Assembly (NCBI GenBank): GCA_965267775.1 | Contig: OZ254140.1 | Span: 1,054,001 to 1,118,000, forward strand | Reading direction: 5' to 3' | From: Planktophila sp965267775 | GTDB lineage: Bacteria; Actinomycetota; Actinomycetes; Nanopelagicales; Nanopelagicaceae | DNA length: 64,000 nucleotides | In this document: positions 34,216-43,526 of the stretch, in pieces | Layout: every line of letters starts with the position of its first letter | Numbering within the stretch: position 1 is the first letter of the stretch | Notes under the pieces: model-generated | The model's database searches: none | Seen by the model: only the letters and a program-made list of their open reading frames with translations | What the model was told of the DNA's origin: nothing | Made by a program: the position numbers and the translations under genes

Positions 34216-35253
34216 TTACTCTCGAATGAGGCGCTCTTTCACAAATTGGGCGATTTCGCGATTAATTACGCTACGCGGTGCGCTCCTCTGAAGGGTAGAA
34301 CCTCTCTCGCGTGTAGCTGCTATCGCCTTATGGTCTCGAGAAAATATAACTGCGCCGCAGGAGGAGCTCTCTGAGATGCCCCTTTCAAGTTCTTTGCGAT
34401 CTCGACGACTCATGGCCATATCTAAAGTGATTGCAATATCGAATATGAGCGCCGAAGCCATCTCGCTCACTCTCTTGACTGCGCGATGGGTTCTATCAAT
34501 GCTTTTGTGAGAACTTGCAGATGTGAGAATAAAGCGCCCTTGAGAGTGGCGAATCCACTGGAAAATCCGATCGCTGACTCGAAGACCTGTTATCGATGGC
34601 TCGCATATGACGCCCAGATCAATCAGGATGAAATCGAATTGCCCAGCGATAGTGGCGAGATGGAGTAGCTGCGCCAACTCGGAGACCTCAAAGAGTGTTA
34701 GGTTTGGAGCGAATTCTTTGGCTTGGCTTCGAATATCGTGAATTTCACAGAGATCTGCAATTACCGCAGAATTGATATTTGCATCCACGAGCAATACTTT
34801 TTTATCAAGAAGAGATATCTGTTCAGCAATATTCAATGCCAATGTGGTTGTCCCCACTCCCCCTTGTGTAGATGCAAATGCAATCACCTTTGATTGGGTC
34901 GCAGGAATCAGATTCTGCTCTCGTCTATTTTCTCTACTGTGATTTCTTAATATTTCGCCTAACTCAAAATCACTCTGTGGGGCTGCAAGGCCCTCGTTAC
35001 CAAGTGGCTTGGTGCTTCCGCGAAGAAGAATTGTCGCTTCGAAATTAACCTTTTCAGCGGATATAAAGTCATCCGATAAGAGGAGTACAGCACTGTTGAA
35101 TCGCTCTAGTTTTTCATGGAGAAGATCTGGAGATGTTGCGCGGTAAACCACTTTCCAACCGGAGCGAATTAGCGAGGCAGCGATTGCTCCCTCTTGCTCA
35201 ATATCCTTAATTGCAGTTATTGCTAGTAATTCATCTTTAGCCACGACTTGCAA
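34216..35253 (-). CDS. CpaE/MinD-like ATPase of the SIMIBI class
   Basis: 345 aa if the TTG at 35253 is used; a GTG at 35244 is an alternative. Both overlap the upstream SAF-domain gene. The N-terminal 110 residues look like a degenerate receiver-type domain. The ATPase core starts AFASTQGGVGTTTLALNIA; the Walker A lysines are replaced, as in CpaE-type proteins, and LLVDANINSA and FILIDLG follow. CpaE-like proteins guide Flp/Tad pilus assembly or septum placement. No CpaF ATPase or pilin is near, so its partner is uncertain. Confidence 0.82.
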   Translation of the reverse strand: MQVVAKDELLAITAIKDIEQEGAIAASLIRSGWKVVYRATSPDLLHEKLERFNSAVLLLSDDFISAEKVNFEATILLRGSTKPLGNEGLAAPQSDFELGEILRNHSRENRREQNLIPATQSKVIAFASTQGGVGTTTLALNIAEQISLLDKKVLLVDANINSAVIADLCEIHDIRSQAKEFAPNLTLFEVSELAQLLHLATIAGQFDFILIDLGVICEPSITGLRVSDRIFQWIRHSQGRFILTSASSHKSIDRTHRAVKRVSEMASALIFDIAITLDMAMSRRDRKELERGISESSSCGAVIFSRDHKAIAATRERGSTLQRSAPRSVINREIAQFVKERLIRE

Positions 35254-35839
35254 CCACTACTAATCGCCCGCTAGAGGTTGCGGCAAGAACTCTCGGAACC
35301 TCATCTCTCTGGATTGAAATTGTCAGAGCGAGATCACCGCCGAAGTTTGCACCTTTCTGAGAAATTTCTTTGATGAAGACTCCACTGATAACCCTTTCTG
35401 GCTCCGGAACAACTTCTCCATTACGAGCATCGAATACTCGATAGAGTGAAACTATCTCTCCCACGTTTATCGTTGCCGGCAAGTCAGCGGCCCTGACTGC
35501 AATTGAGAGGCTCTCCGAATCAAGCTCCTCACCGCTATTACTGAGATCAGAGACGTTGAGTAGTGATCCTGATGAAAGATTTCTCAAAGTAATAGAGCCA
35601 ACTGGATTGACTGACGAGGAGAGGTAGCCCTCTGCCCCTCTTCCAAGGGTGACTTTTGCAAGTGAGATATCAGTGGAGGAAATTTGTACACCTCGAGGTA
35701 ATGGGTGATTTAGAACCCAATATTTTCCACCTGTAGAAGAGATATATGCGATCAGCAGTGAGGCGATGATTGATGTGAAGAAGAGGGCGCCTGCAACGAG
35801 AAGGCGAGAGTGTGATTTCTTATCGGCGAGTGAATTCAT
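35237..35839 (-). CDS. SAF-domain (CpaB/RcpC-like) membrane-anchored protein
   Basis: 200 aa. A basic cytoplasmic start, one helix (about 14-33), then a SAF-like domain with LPRGVQISSTDISLAKV and GSITLRNLSSGSLLNVSDL, as in CpaB and flagellar FlgA-type proteins. The C-terminal half is a second beta domain. TACCGT ends 6 nt before the ATG and no Shine-Dalgarno is present. The CpaE-like gene overlaps its 3' end, so the two work together, probably in assembling a surface structure. Only these two Tad-type parts are present. Confidence 0.8.
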   Translation of the reverse strand: MNSLADKKSHSRLLVAGALFFTSIIASLLIAYISSTGGKYWVLNHPLPRGVQISSTDISLAKVTLGRGAEGYLSSSVNPVGSITLRNLSSGSLLNVSDLSNSGEELDSESLSIAVRAADLPATINVGEIVSLYRVFDARNGEVVPEPERVISGVFIKEISQKGANFGGDLALTISIQRDEVPRVLAATSSGRLVVVASRG

Positions 35840-35960
35840 GGCGGCACGGTAACGAGCGTCGGTGGTGCACGATGCAGTTCTCCACAGTCATACCAACGTA
35901 TGAGCAATCTTCATACATTGCTCGGATGTATTGGCGAGAATTCTCGGCAAATCTTCCCCC

Positions 35961-36467
35961 ATGACAACTATGGAAGAGAAGCGAAGCCTTCACCTTATTT
36001 CGAGTACTACGCCACCAGAATTGTGGGGCCACCCCACCCTCGATCTCTTCGATCTCACTGTTGAAGAGCGAGCTCCACAAGTAGCCCTTCTCTATCGCTC
36101 ACCATCACTCTTCGGAGAACCTTTTGAAGATGATGATCGCCCCCTGCCAACATCAGCATCAGAGTTGCCTGACATCGCTCAATGGACGATGAGTTTTGCA
36201 ATCAATCTCCTTGAAATCATCGCTGGACGACGACAACCATCTCAATTAGCTACTCGTTGCCACCATGTCATCTTTAGACAACTACTTCCGATGGTCGGTT
36301 GCGAGAAAGAGGTTGGACGGATACGTAAGATTCACCAGGATCAACCACTCGATGGAATCTGTGAATCTGTTATCACCGTGCGCTTTGGAGAGAGGCTGCG
36401 CGCACTTGCGATTCGGACAGAGGGAGTCGATGGGCGATGGCTCTGCACCGCCCTGCGATTGATGTGA
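35961..36467 (+). CDS. DUF6459-like protein (Rv3 family near secA)
   Basis: 168 aa from the ATG at 35961 (a 10-codon upstream extension is possible); AAATCT ends 6 nt before it. Cytosolic, no catalytic motif. Features include WTMSFAINLLEIIAGRRQPSQL and ITVRFGERLRALAIRTEG, with a terminal GRWLCTALRLM. This matches my memory of a conserved actinobacterial family (DUF6459) found beside secA. It converges on secA with a 2-nt gap. Function unknown; a link to secretion is suggested only by position. Confidence 0.75.
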   Translation: MTTMEEKRSLHLISSTTPPELWGHPTLDLFDLTVEERAPQVALLYRSPSLFGEPFEDDDRPLPTSASELPDIAQWTMSFAINLLEIIAGRRQPSQLATRCHHVIFRQLLPMVGCEKEVGRIRKIHQDQPLDGICESVITVRFGERLRALAIRTEGVDGRWLCTALRLM

Positions 36468-36469
36468 AG

Positions 36470-39142
36470 TTAAGCGGCGCCGTGGCAGCGCTTGAACTTC
36501 TTACCTGAACCACATGGGCATGGGCTGTTACGAGAGACATCGCCTGTCGTGACAACGCCATTCTCATCTGCAGCTGTGTACTGCAGTGGAACTGATTGAG
36601 CAGGCTTGCTCTCTAGACCCTTAGCCTGAAGTTGTGATCCATCGCCCTCAATGGTGACTTCAACATTAAAGACCAAGCTTGCAAGCTCTTCCTTAATTGC
36701 ATCCATCATCGCTGAGAAGAGTTCGTAGCCTTCACGCTGATATTCAACGAGCGGATCGCGCTGTGCCATTGCACGGAGGCCAATTCCCTCTTGGAGGTAA
36801 TCCATCTCGTAGAGGTGTTCACGCCAGCGTCGATCGAGGACTGAAAGGAGTACCTTGCGCTCGAGTTCACGGAGAACATCTGTTCCGAGATTAGCTTCAC
36901 GCTCTACATAAGCCTTGCGGGCATCTTCGAGAATCTTCTCTTCCAAGAAACTAGCATCGAGAGCTGCTGCTCCCCCGATCTCTGCGAGCAACTGCTCTGA
37001 TGTAAAGGAGATTGGATAGACAAGCTTGAGAGCTGTCCATAAATCTGCAAGGTTCCAATCTTCGCTAAATCCTTCTGCAGTTGCAGCGCGAACATAGGCA
37101 GAGATTGTCTCAGCGACGAAATCTTGAACCTGTATACCAATATCTTTTCCTTCAAGGACAAGGCGACGCTCGCCATAGATAACCAAGCGTTGGCGGTTCA
37201 TGACATCGTCATACTTCAAAACATTCTTACGGATTTCGAAGTTCTGCGCTTCAACCTGTGTCTGAGCCGAACGGATTGCATTAGAGACCATCTTGGATTC
37301 GATTGGTTCATCCTCTGGCAGACCTGCTGCAAGCAAGAATCGCTCGACGAGCGCAGAGTTAAAGCGACGCATCAATTCATCTTGAAGCGAGAGGTAGAAA
37401 CGTGACTCTCCCGGATCGCCTTGGCGACCTGAACGTCCACGAAGCTGGTTATCGATACGACGTGATTCGTGGCGCTCTGTTCCTAGAACATAGAGACCAC
37501 CGAGACCAATTACCTCTTCGTGATCCTTCTCCACTGCAGCCTTCTGCTTTGCAATCTCAGCAGGCCATGCAGCCTCATACTCCGTTGCGTTATCTACTGG
37601 TGAGAGACCGCGACGTTGTAGTTCGAAGTCAGCCATAAATTCTGGATTACCACCGAGCATAATGTCGGTTCCGCGACCTGCCATATTGGTAGCAACCGTT
37701 ACTGCGCCCTTTACACCTGCACGGGCAACGATTGAAGCTTCACGTTCATGGTGCTTTGCATTGAGCACCTCGTGTGGAACTCCAGCCTTCTTGAGCAATG
37801 CAGAGAGCTCTTCTGACTTCTCAACAGAGACGGTACCAACGAGAACTGGCTGGCCTTTGCGGTGACGCTCTGCGATATCGCGGACGACGGCGTGGAACTT
37901 TCCGAGCTCTGACTTGTAGACGAGGTCAGCCTGATCAATACGCTGCATTCCACGGTTGGTAGGAATTGGTACAACACCGAGCTTGTAGATCTGATGGAAT
38001 TCAGATGCCTCTGTCATTGCAGTACCTGTCATACCTGAGATCTTCTCGTAGAGACGGAAGTAGTTCTGCAAAGTAATAGTTGCAAGGGTCTGGTTCTCAT
38101 CCTTGATTTCAATGCGTTCTTTCGCCTCAAGCGCCTGGTGAAGACCTTCGCTATAGCGACGTCCCGCCAACATACGTCCTGTGTGCTCATCAACGATTAA
38201 TAGCTCGCCATTCATGACGACATAATCCTTATCGCGCTTGAAGAGCTCCTTCGCTCGAACAGCGTTATTGAGATAGCCGATGAGAGTTGTATTTGCTGCC
38301 TCATAGAGATTCTCGATCTCAAGGAGCTGCTCAACCTTTGTAACACCATCTTCAAGAATTCCGATGGTCTTCTTCTTCTCATCTACTTCGTAATGTTCAT
38401 CGCGGTTGAGTTTCGTTGCAATATTTGCGAACTCGACATACCACTTCGTTGCCTTATCGGCTGGTCCGCTGATAATCAACGGTGTACGTGCTTCATCAAT
38501 CAAAATAGAGTCAACTTCATCGACAACTGCAAAGAAGTGATCGCGTTGAACACACTCTTCGAGTGACCAAGCCATATTGTCGCGAAGGTAATCAAAGCCG
38601 AATTCATTATTGGTGCCATAAGTAATATCGGATGCATATGCTGCGCGGCGCTCTGCTGGAGTCATGCTGTTGAGAATGACGCCTACTGAGAGACCGAGGA
38701 AGCGATGGATTCGACCCATCCACTCGCTATCGCGCTCTGCGAGGTAATCGTTAACAGTTACAACGTGCACGCCTTTACCTGCGAGTGCATTGAGGTATGA
38801 AGGAAGTGTTGCAACTAGAGTCTTTCCTTCACCAGTACGCATTTCAGCGATATTTCCAAGGTGGAGGGCAGCTCCACCCATCAACTGAACGTCGTAGTGA
38901 CGCTGACCGAGTGTGCGCTTCGCAGCCTCACGAACTACAGCGAATGCTTCAGGGAGAATGTCATCGAGAGTCTCACCTGCTGCGAGGCGTGTCTTAAATT
39001 CATCTGTCTTTGAGCGGAGCGCATCATCGCTGAGCGGAGAAATTGAGCCCTCAAAGCTATTGACCTTATCGACAATCTTGCCGAGATCGCGAAGGATCTT
39101 GCCTTCGCCAGCACGCATGATTCGATCTAAAAGCTTTGACAT
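36470..39142 (-). CDS. secA: Preprotein translocase ATPase SecA
   Basis: 890 aa, full length. Nucleotide-binding domain 1 with RTGEGKT (102-108) and VDEVDSILIDEARTPL; preprotein cross-linking domain; domain 2 with GTDIMLGGNP, QLRGRSGRQGDPGESRFYLS; helical wing and scaffold; C-terminal zinc SEC-C motif SPCPCGSGKKFKRCHG. It drives Sec export, needed for the many exported proteins of this window. GAAAGG lies 7 nt before the ATG. The mtrAB-comF-secA order is conserved in Actinobacteria. Confidence 0.98.
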   Translation of the reverse strand: MSKLLDRIMRAGEGKILRDLGKIVDKVNSFEGSISPLSDDALRSKTDEFKTRLAAGETLDDILPEAFAVVREAAKRTLGQRHYDVQLMGGAALHLGNIAEMRTGEGKTLVATLPSYLNALAGKGVHVVTVNDYLAERDSEWMGRIHRFLGLSVGVILNSMTPAERRAAYASDITYGTNNEFGFDYLRDNMAWSLEECVQRDHFFAVVDEVDSILIDEARTPLIISGPADKATKWYVEFANIATKLNRDEHYEVDEKKKTIGILEDGVTKVEQLLEIENLYEAANTTLIGYLNNAVRAKELFKRDKDYVVMNGELLIVDEHTGRMLAGRRYSEGLHQALEAKERIEIKDENQTLATITLQNYFRLYEKISGMTGTAMTEASEFHQIYKLGVVPIPTNRGMQRIDQADLVYKSELGKFHAVVRDIAERHRKGQPVLVGTVSVEKSEELSALLKKAGVPHEVLNAKHHEREASIVARAGVKGAVTVATNMAGRGTDIMLGGNPEFMADFELQRRGLSPVDNATEYEAAWPAEIAKQKAAVEKDHEEVIGLGGLYVLGTERHESRRIDNQLRGRSGRQGDPGESRFYLSLQDELMRRFNSALVERFLLAAGLPEDEPIESKMVSNAIRSAQTQVEAQNFEIRKNVLKYDDVMNRQRLVIYGERRLVLEGKDIGIQVQDFVAETISAYVRAATAEGFSEDWNLADLWTALKLVYPISFTSEQLLAEIGGAAALDASFLEEKILEDARKAYVEREANLGTDVLRELERKVLLSVLDRRWREHLYEMDYLQEGIGLRAMAQRDPLVEYQREGYELFSAMMDAIKEELASLVFNVEVTIEGDGSQLQAKGLESKPAQSVPLQYTAADENGVVTTGDVSRNSPCPCGSGKKFKRCHGAA

Positions 39143-39167
39143 GGAGGAACCTTTCGCAACGAGGGCT

Positions 39168-39818
39168 TTATCTTAGTGGCTGGGCCAGAGCGGCCGTTAC
39201 GGCCCCAATCACCTGAATTCCCGCATATCTCAAGGCGCGAGCCGCCTCATTGAGGGTGGCACCTGTCGTTACTAGGTCATCAACCAGAACTGCATTTCCA
39301 TGCAGCCCATCTATCTTCTCTACAACAAAGGCGCCCTCAAGATTATTCCGCCTCCCCTGAACATCAAGGCCGCTCTGATCTCTCACTCGTCGCCCATGAA
39401 AGAGTGGTGATTGAATCGGAATTCCAAGCTTTGCTGATGCAGGCTTTGTCATCTCAGCGATGAATTCTCGACCTCGTAAACGAGTCGCACTCTTTCTCGA
39501 TGGAATAGGAATCAAATAATCCACCCATTCTTTTCTCAGAAGATTTTCAAGTGAATGGGTAATCGCATCTGATACTAATTTATCTGCTCTTTCGAAATGG
39601 TTCTCTTTGGCGCCGAGAATTACCTTCTGCGCGATTGATGAGTAGAGAACGCTAGACGTTACTGATAAAGATATTCCTTCACCTCTGCCAATCTCAGTGA
39701 TGTAGATATGTGGATTCCATCCCCGTCTGCACTTCGAGCAGAGGGATAAACCAAGTGCGCTACATGAGATACATCGAGAGGGAAAGAGAAGTTCGTTGAG
39801 CGATTGTATAAATTCCAC
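39168..39818 (-). CDS. ComF-family phosphoribosyltransferase
   Basis: 216 aa with a GTG start. An N-terminal zinc-ribbon-like part (CISCSALGLSLCSKCRRGW) precedes a type I PRTase fold whose PRPP loop is VLVDDLVTTGATLNEA. In naturally competent bacteria ComF supports DNA uptake; in Actinobacteria the role is unclear. It lies between mtrB and secA, where Mycobacterium also has a ComF-like gene, but the lpqB gene that normally stands between it and mtrB is missing. AAAGAT ends 6 nt before the GTG. Confidence 0.87.
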   Translation of the reverse strand: MEFIQSLNELLFPSRCISCSALGLSLCSKCRRGWNPHIYITEIGRGEGISLSVTSSVLYSSIAQKVILGAKENHFERADKLVSDAITHSLENLLRKEWVDYLIPIPSRKSATRLRGREFIAEMTKPASAKLGIPIQSPLFHGRRVRDQSGLDVQGRRNNLEGAFVVEKIDGLHGNAVLVDDLVTTGATLNEAARALRYAGIQVIGAVTAALAQPLR

Positions 39819-39849
39819 CGTCGTATCTTTGCGGTAGATGCTTCCTCAT

Positions 39850-41418
39850 TTACTGGTAGAAAACTTCTTCGTGGAAATCTTCTGGCGTTGGTTTTATTGG
39901 ACGGCTCACAATTGCCTCACCTGCATTTCGCGGGAGCGTAAGGACAAAGTGCGCACCTTTGCCAGGACGACCCCATGCATCGAGCTCGCCATTGTGAAGA
40001 CGGGCATCTTCTAGTGCAATTGAAAGACCCAACCCTGTTCCGCCTCGAACACGTGCACGTGAAGGATCAGCCCTCCAGAAACGATCGAATACTCGAATGA
40101 GTGAAGATTCATCAAGGCCGGTACCGAAGTCGCGTACACCGACAGCTACCTCGGATTCGGTCGACTTAATTTGAATCTCAATAGGGGTGCCATCGCAATG
40201 ATCAAGGGCATTCGATAAGAGATTGCGCATAATGCGCTCAACGCGACGCATATCTGCTTTGACAGTGACAACAGAGTTATCAGACTTTGTCGAAACGCCA
40301 GATGTCTTCTCATCAGTATCTATACCTAGGTCATGAACGGATCGTTTGATAAGGGCAATCAAATCAAATTCCACAGGCTCAAGAACTGCTACCTCTGCAT
40401 CAAAGCGGCTCACCTCAAGGAGGTCTTCGAGGAGGCGCTCAAATCTATCGAGTTGGGCAACGAGTAGCTCTGCGCTGCGTGCAACAGGTGCCTCGAATGT
40501 AGTGCGATGGTTGTAGATCACCTCGGAAGCCATACGCAGAGTCGTCAGCGGTGTACGAAGTTCGTGAGAAACATCAGATACAAAACGTTGCTGTACGCGC
40601 GATAAGTTCTCAAGGCGAGAGATTTGTTGCTCGATAGATGCAGCCATATCGTTAAAGGAGATAGCGAGAGTTGCTAATTCATCATTGGATGTAATGGGAA
40701 GACGGAGATCAAACTCTCCTTGGGTAAATTGCTTAGCAACAGATGCTGCCTCACGCACCGGCCTTACAACTTGTCGCACTACAAGCCAGGTAATCAAAGC
40801 GATAAGGAAGATCAGGGCAAAGCCCGTCAGCAAAAGTGAATTCTGAATTAGTTGAATCGTAGAAGCTTGGCTCGCCAATGAGAATACGACATACATCTCA
40901 TAACGACCTGCGCCAGGAATATCGATTCGGTTACCAACAAAGAGAGAGTCAATGCTCGGACTCGCCGAATATTGAAGTCGGCCATACTCGTATTGGAGGT
41001 TTGAATCTTTAAGAATCTTACTTCTCACACTGGAAGGAATTGATTCACTGAGAGCGCTATTTGAAGCCATCTCATAAGTAACTTTAGATGTCTTTGTAGT
41101 TGGAGTCTTTACAATCAATACCTCACGGCGTTGCTCTTTAATTCCTTGTGTTGTTGCATCGACAACGATTTCAGCGAGGATCTTCTTACGTTCTTCTACG
41201 GTACTCCCCTGTGAAATTAAGAGCTGATACTGAGCATTAAAGAAGGCCAAGCGGGCTTCAGCAAGGGATGAGTTGAGGTTAGTAGAGCGAATTCCATCGG
41301 AAAGTCGTGAATAAAGAGCAGATCCGGTGAGCCAAACAACGCCGAGTGAGAGCAGAACGGTCGATGTAACAACCTTTGCGCCCAGTGAACGTTGAAAGGC
41401 AAGACGGAGTCTTGTCAT
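39850..41418 (-). CDS. mtrB: Sensor histidine kinase MtrB
   Basis: 522 aa from the ATG at 41418, one nt after the mtrA stop; an in-frame start 10 codons earlier overlaps mtrA. Helices at about 20-40 and 200-222 flank a large extracytoplasmic sensor region; a HAMP domain (VVRQVVRPVREAA...) follows; HisKA FVSDVSHELRTPLTTLR; HATPase with NLLSNALDHC, DFGTGLD, GGTGLGLSI. MtrAB couples cell-wall state to division and osmotic response in Actinobacteria. Downstream is comF rather than lpqB, whose lipoprotein normally modulates MtrB. Confidence 0.95.
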   Translation of the reverse strand: MTRLRLAFQRSLGAKVVTSTVLLSLGVVWLTGSALYSRLSDGIRSTNLNSSLAEARLAFFNAQYQLLISQGSTVEERKKILAEIVVDATTQGIKEQRREVLIVKTPTTKTSKVTYEMASNSALSESIPSSVRSKILKDSNLQYEYGRLQYSASPSIDSLFVGNRIDIPGAGRYEMYVVFSLASQASTIQLIQNSLLLTGFALIFLIALITWLVVRQVVRPVREAASVAKQFTQGEFDLRLPITSNDELATLAISFNDMAASIEQQISRLENLSRVQQRFVSDVSHELRTPLTTLRMASEVIYNHRTTFEAPVARSAELLVAQLDRFERLLEDLLEVSRFDAEVAVLEPVEFDLIALIKRSVHDLGIDTDEKTSGVSTKSDNSVVTVKADMRRVERIMRNLLSNALDHCDGTPIEIQIKSTESEVAVGVRDFGTGLDESSLIRVFDRFWRADPSRARVRGGTGLGLSIALEDARLHNGELDAWGRPGKGAHFVLTLPRNAGEAIVSRPIKPTPEDFHEEVFYQ

Positions 41419-41419
41419 G

Positions 41420-42100
41420 TTAAGAAGCGCCGCCCGCCTTATATCCAACGCCGCGCACTGTCATCACGATCTCTGGATGTTCTGGGTCGTGCTCAATCTT
41501 TGAACGAAGACGTTGCACGTGGACATTGACGAGGCGAGTATCAGTTGAATGACGATAACCCCACACTTCGCTGAGAAGTGCATCGCGAGTAAAGACGCGG
41601 CCTGGATCCTTCGCCAACGCAACCAGAAGGTCAAACTCCAAACGCGTCAGAGTGATTGCCTTTGCTCCACGATGAACTTCATGTGCAGTGACATCGATAG
41701 TGAGGTCACCAATTGTGAGAACTCCCGTGACATCTGCGTTGGTGCGACGAAGTCGGGTACGGATTCTCGCGATTAATTCAGCCTCATCGCGGAAAGGCTT
41801 CTGCATGTAATCATCTGCGCCAGCTTCGAGCCCTCGAACAATGTCGAGGGTCTCGCCCTTAGCGCTGAGCATCACGATCGGCACAACTGATTCTTGGCGA
41901 ATCAGTGTGCAGACCTCGATGCCATCTAACCCTGGAAGCATCACATCGAGAAGGACGAGGTCTGGAGGATTATTTCTAAATGCCTCAAGCGCCTCGTCTC
42001 CACGATTGACGAGATCTACATCAAAACCTGAACTTGTTAAAACAATTCCAAGCATCTCTGCAAGATCTAGATCGTCATCAACGACCAGGATTCGAGCCAT
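41420..42100 (-). CDS. mtrA: Response regulator MtrA
   Basis: 226 aa. Receiver domain with phospho-acceptor Asp52 (LLDVMLPG), LSAKGE and KPF; winged-helix domain with LTRLEFDLLVALAKDPGRV and HVQRLRSKIEHDPEHP, ending VRGVGYK. Partner of MtrB. The ATG follows the sahH stop directly (TAAATG), so sahH, mtrA and mtrB are one transcriptional unit. The tmk gene found between sahH and mtrA in Mycobacterium is absent. Confidence 0.97.
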   Translation of the reverse strand: MARILVVDDDLDLAEMLGIVLTSSGFDVDLVNRGDEALEAFRNNPPDLVLLDVMLPGLDGIEVCTLIRQESVVPIVMLSAKGETLDIVRGLEAGADDYMQKPFRDEAELIARIRTRLRRTNADVTGVLTIGDLTIDVTAHEVHRGAKAITLTRLEFDLLVALAKDPGRVFTRDALLSEVWGYRHSTDTRLVNVHVQRLRSKIEHDPEHPEIVMTVRGVGYKAGGAS

Positions 42101-43378
42101 TTATGAACCGTGCTCCCATGAGTTGAGGTACAACTCTTGTGCTGGTGTAAGTGTGTCGATATATCCGCCCATTGACTTGAGCTTGAGTGATGCAACTTCC
42201 TTATCGATATATGAAGGAACATCGTGAACGCCTGCTGGAAGATTCTTTGCTTCCTTGACGAGGTACTCAGCTGTAAGAGCCTGATCAGAGAATGACATAT
42301 CCATAACTGATGCTGGGTGGCCTTCTGCTGCGCCGAGGTTTACGAGGCGACCTTCTGCAATAAGGAGGAGGCGACGGCCATCAGCGAGAACATACTCATC
42401 TGTCTGGTGGCGCATCTTTGCATTCTTTGACTTTGCATTCTGTTCAAGCCATGCAACGTCAATCTCAATATCAAAGTGACCTGAGTTGGCCATGATTGCG
42501 CCATCCTTCATTACTGCAAAGTGCTCATCGCGAAGTACATCGCGGTTACCTGTCACAGTAATAAATACATCTCCAACCTTTGCAGCCTCTGTCATTGGCA
42601 TGACGCGGTATCCCTGCATCATTGCATCGAGCGCCTTAGTTGGATCAATCTCTGTCACGATGACATCTGCGCCCATACCCTTAGCGCGCTCAGCAACACC
42701 CTTACCGCAGTAACCAAAACCTGCGACTACGAGGATGCGACCAGCGAGCAAGAAGTTTGTCGCGCGGAATACAGCATCGAGAGTTGATTGACCTGTTCCG
42801 AAACGGTTGTCGAACATGTGCTTTGTATCAGTGTCATTGACTGCGATCATTGGGAATGTAAGAGCGCCATCCTTTGCCATCTGGTTGAGGCGGATAACGC
42901 CAGTTGTTGTTTCTTCGCATCCACCTGTGATGTTTGGAAGAAGTTCGCGACGAGTTGTGTGAAGAGTGTTGACGAGGTCGCAACCATCATCGAATACTTG
43001 GTGTGGCTCGATATCGAGCGCAGCATTGATATGTGAGTAGTAACCATCGCGGTCTACCGCATTACGTGCGAAGACTGAGATTCCGAACTCATGAACGAGA
43101 GCTGCTGCTGTGTCATCCTGAGTTGAAAGTGGGTTTGAAGCACAGAGTGCGATCTCTGCGCCGCCTGCCTTGAGAACGCGCATCAAGTTAGCTGTCTCTG
43201 TTGTGACGTGCATGCATGCTGAGATACGGACTCCAGCAAATGGCTGAGTCTTCTCGAAGCGTTCACGGATCTGTGCGAGAACAGGCATATTGCGCTCTGC
43301 CCATTCAATGCGCTTGCGACCAGCAGCTGCAAGTGATGCATCCGCAATGTCGTGCTTTGGAATAGTTGTAACTGACAT
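42101..43378 (-). CDS. ahcY: S-adenosylhomocysteine hydrolase, short type
   Basis: 425 aa. Reversibly splits SAH into adenosine and homocysteine, using bound NAD. CASNPLSTQDDTAAAL, GCEETTTGVIRL, the NAD site VAGFGYCGKGVA, and NSGHFDIEID are family hallmarks. The protein lacks the roughly 40-residue internal insert and the C-terminal extension of the near-490-aa enzymes of Mycobacterium and Streptomyces, so it matches the shorter archaeal/Thermotoga type. GGGAG stands 6 nt before the ATG. mtrA follows without a gap. Confidence 0.96.
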   Translation of the reverse strand: MSVTTIPKHDIADASLAAAGRKRIEWAERNMPVLAQIRERFEKTQPFAGVRISACMHVTTETANLMRVLKAGGAEIALCASNPLSTQDDTAAALVHEFGISVFARNAVDRDGYYSHINAALDIEPHQVFDDGCDLVNTLHTTRRELLPNITGGCEETTTGVIRLNQMAKDGALTFPMIAVNDTDTKHMFDNRFGTGQSTLDAVFRATNFLLAGRILVVAGFGYCGKGVAERAKGMGADVIVTEIDPTKALDAMMQGYRVMPMTEAAKVGDVFITVTGNRDVLRDEHFAVMKDGAIMANSGHFDIEIDVAWLEQNAKSKNAKMRHQTDEYVLADGRRLLLIAEGRLVNLGAAEGHPASVMDMSFSDQALTAEYLVKEAKNLPAGVHDVPSYIDKEVASLKLKSMGGYIDTLTPAQELYLNSWEHGS

Positions 43379-43526
43379 TTATATCTCCCTCGATAGGCTG
43401 TAAAGAGAGCTACATGAATTGATTAGCTCTTCTATTTTTCGCTTGACCTTCGGCGTAGGGCTCTACTGTGCTGATCGGCTATGGGCATAGATTACTAGCC
43501 ATCGCCTCGAAAGGCAGAATTAGCGA
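43379..43526 (-). promoter_or_regulatory. Leader and promoter region of ahcY with inverted repeats
   Basis: 148 bp between manB and ahcY. It contains AGAGCTA-N11-TAGCTCT (43406-43430), a short hairpin GCCT-ttcg-AGGC near the manB end, and CTATG/CATAG in the middle. I could not match SAH, SAM-I/IV or other known riboswitch cores. The region may hold the manB terminator and an uncharacterised control element. Confidence 0.4.

Noticed and set aside
34216..35253. Walker A loss as a sign of an inactive ATPase
   Set aside because: Replacement of the lysines is common in CpaE-type proteins, so it is not evidence of decay here.
43379..43526. SAH or SAM riboswitch
   Set aside because: No conserved core sequence of the SAH, SAM-I/IV or SAM-II classes could be matched by eye on the minus strand.
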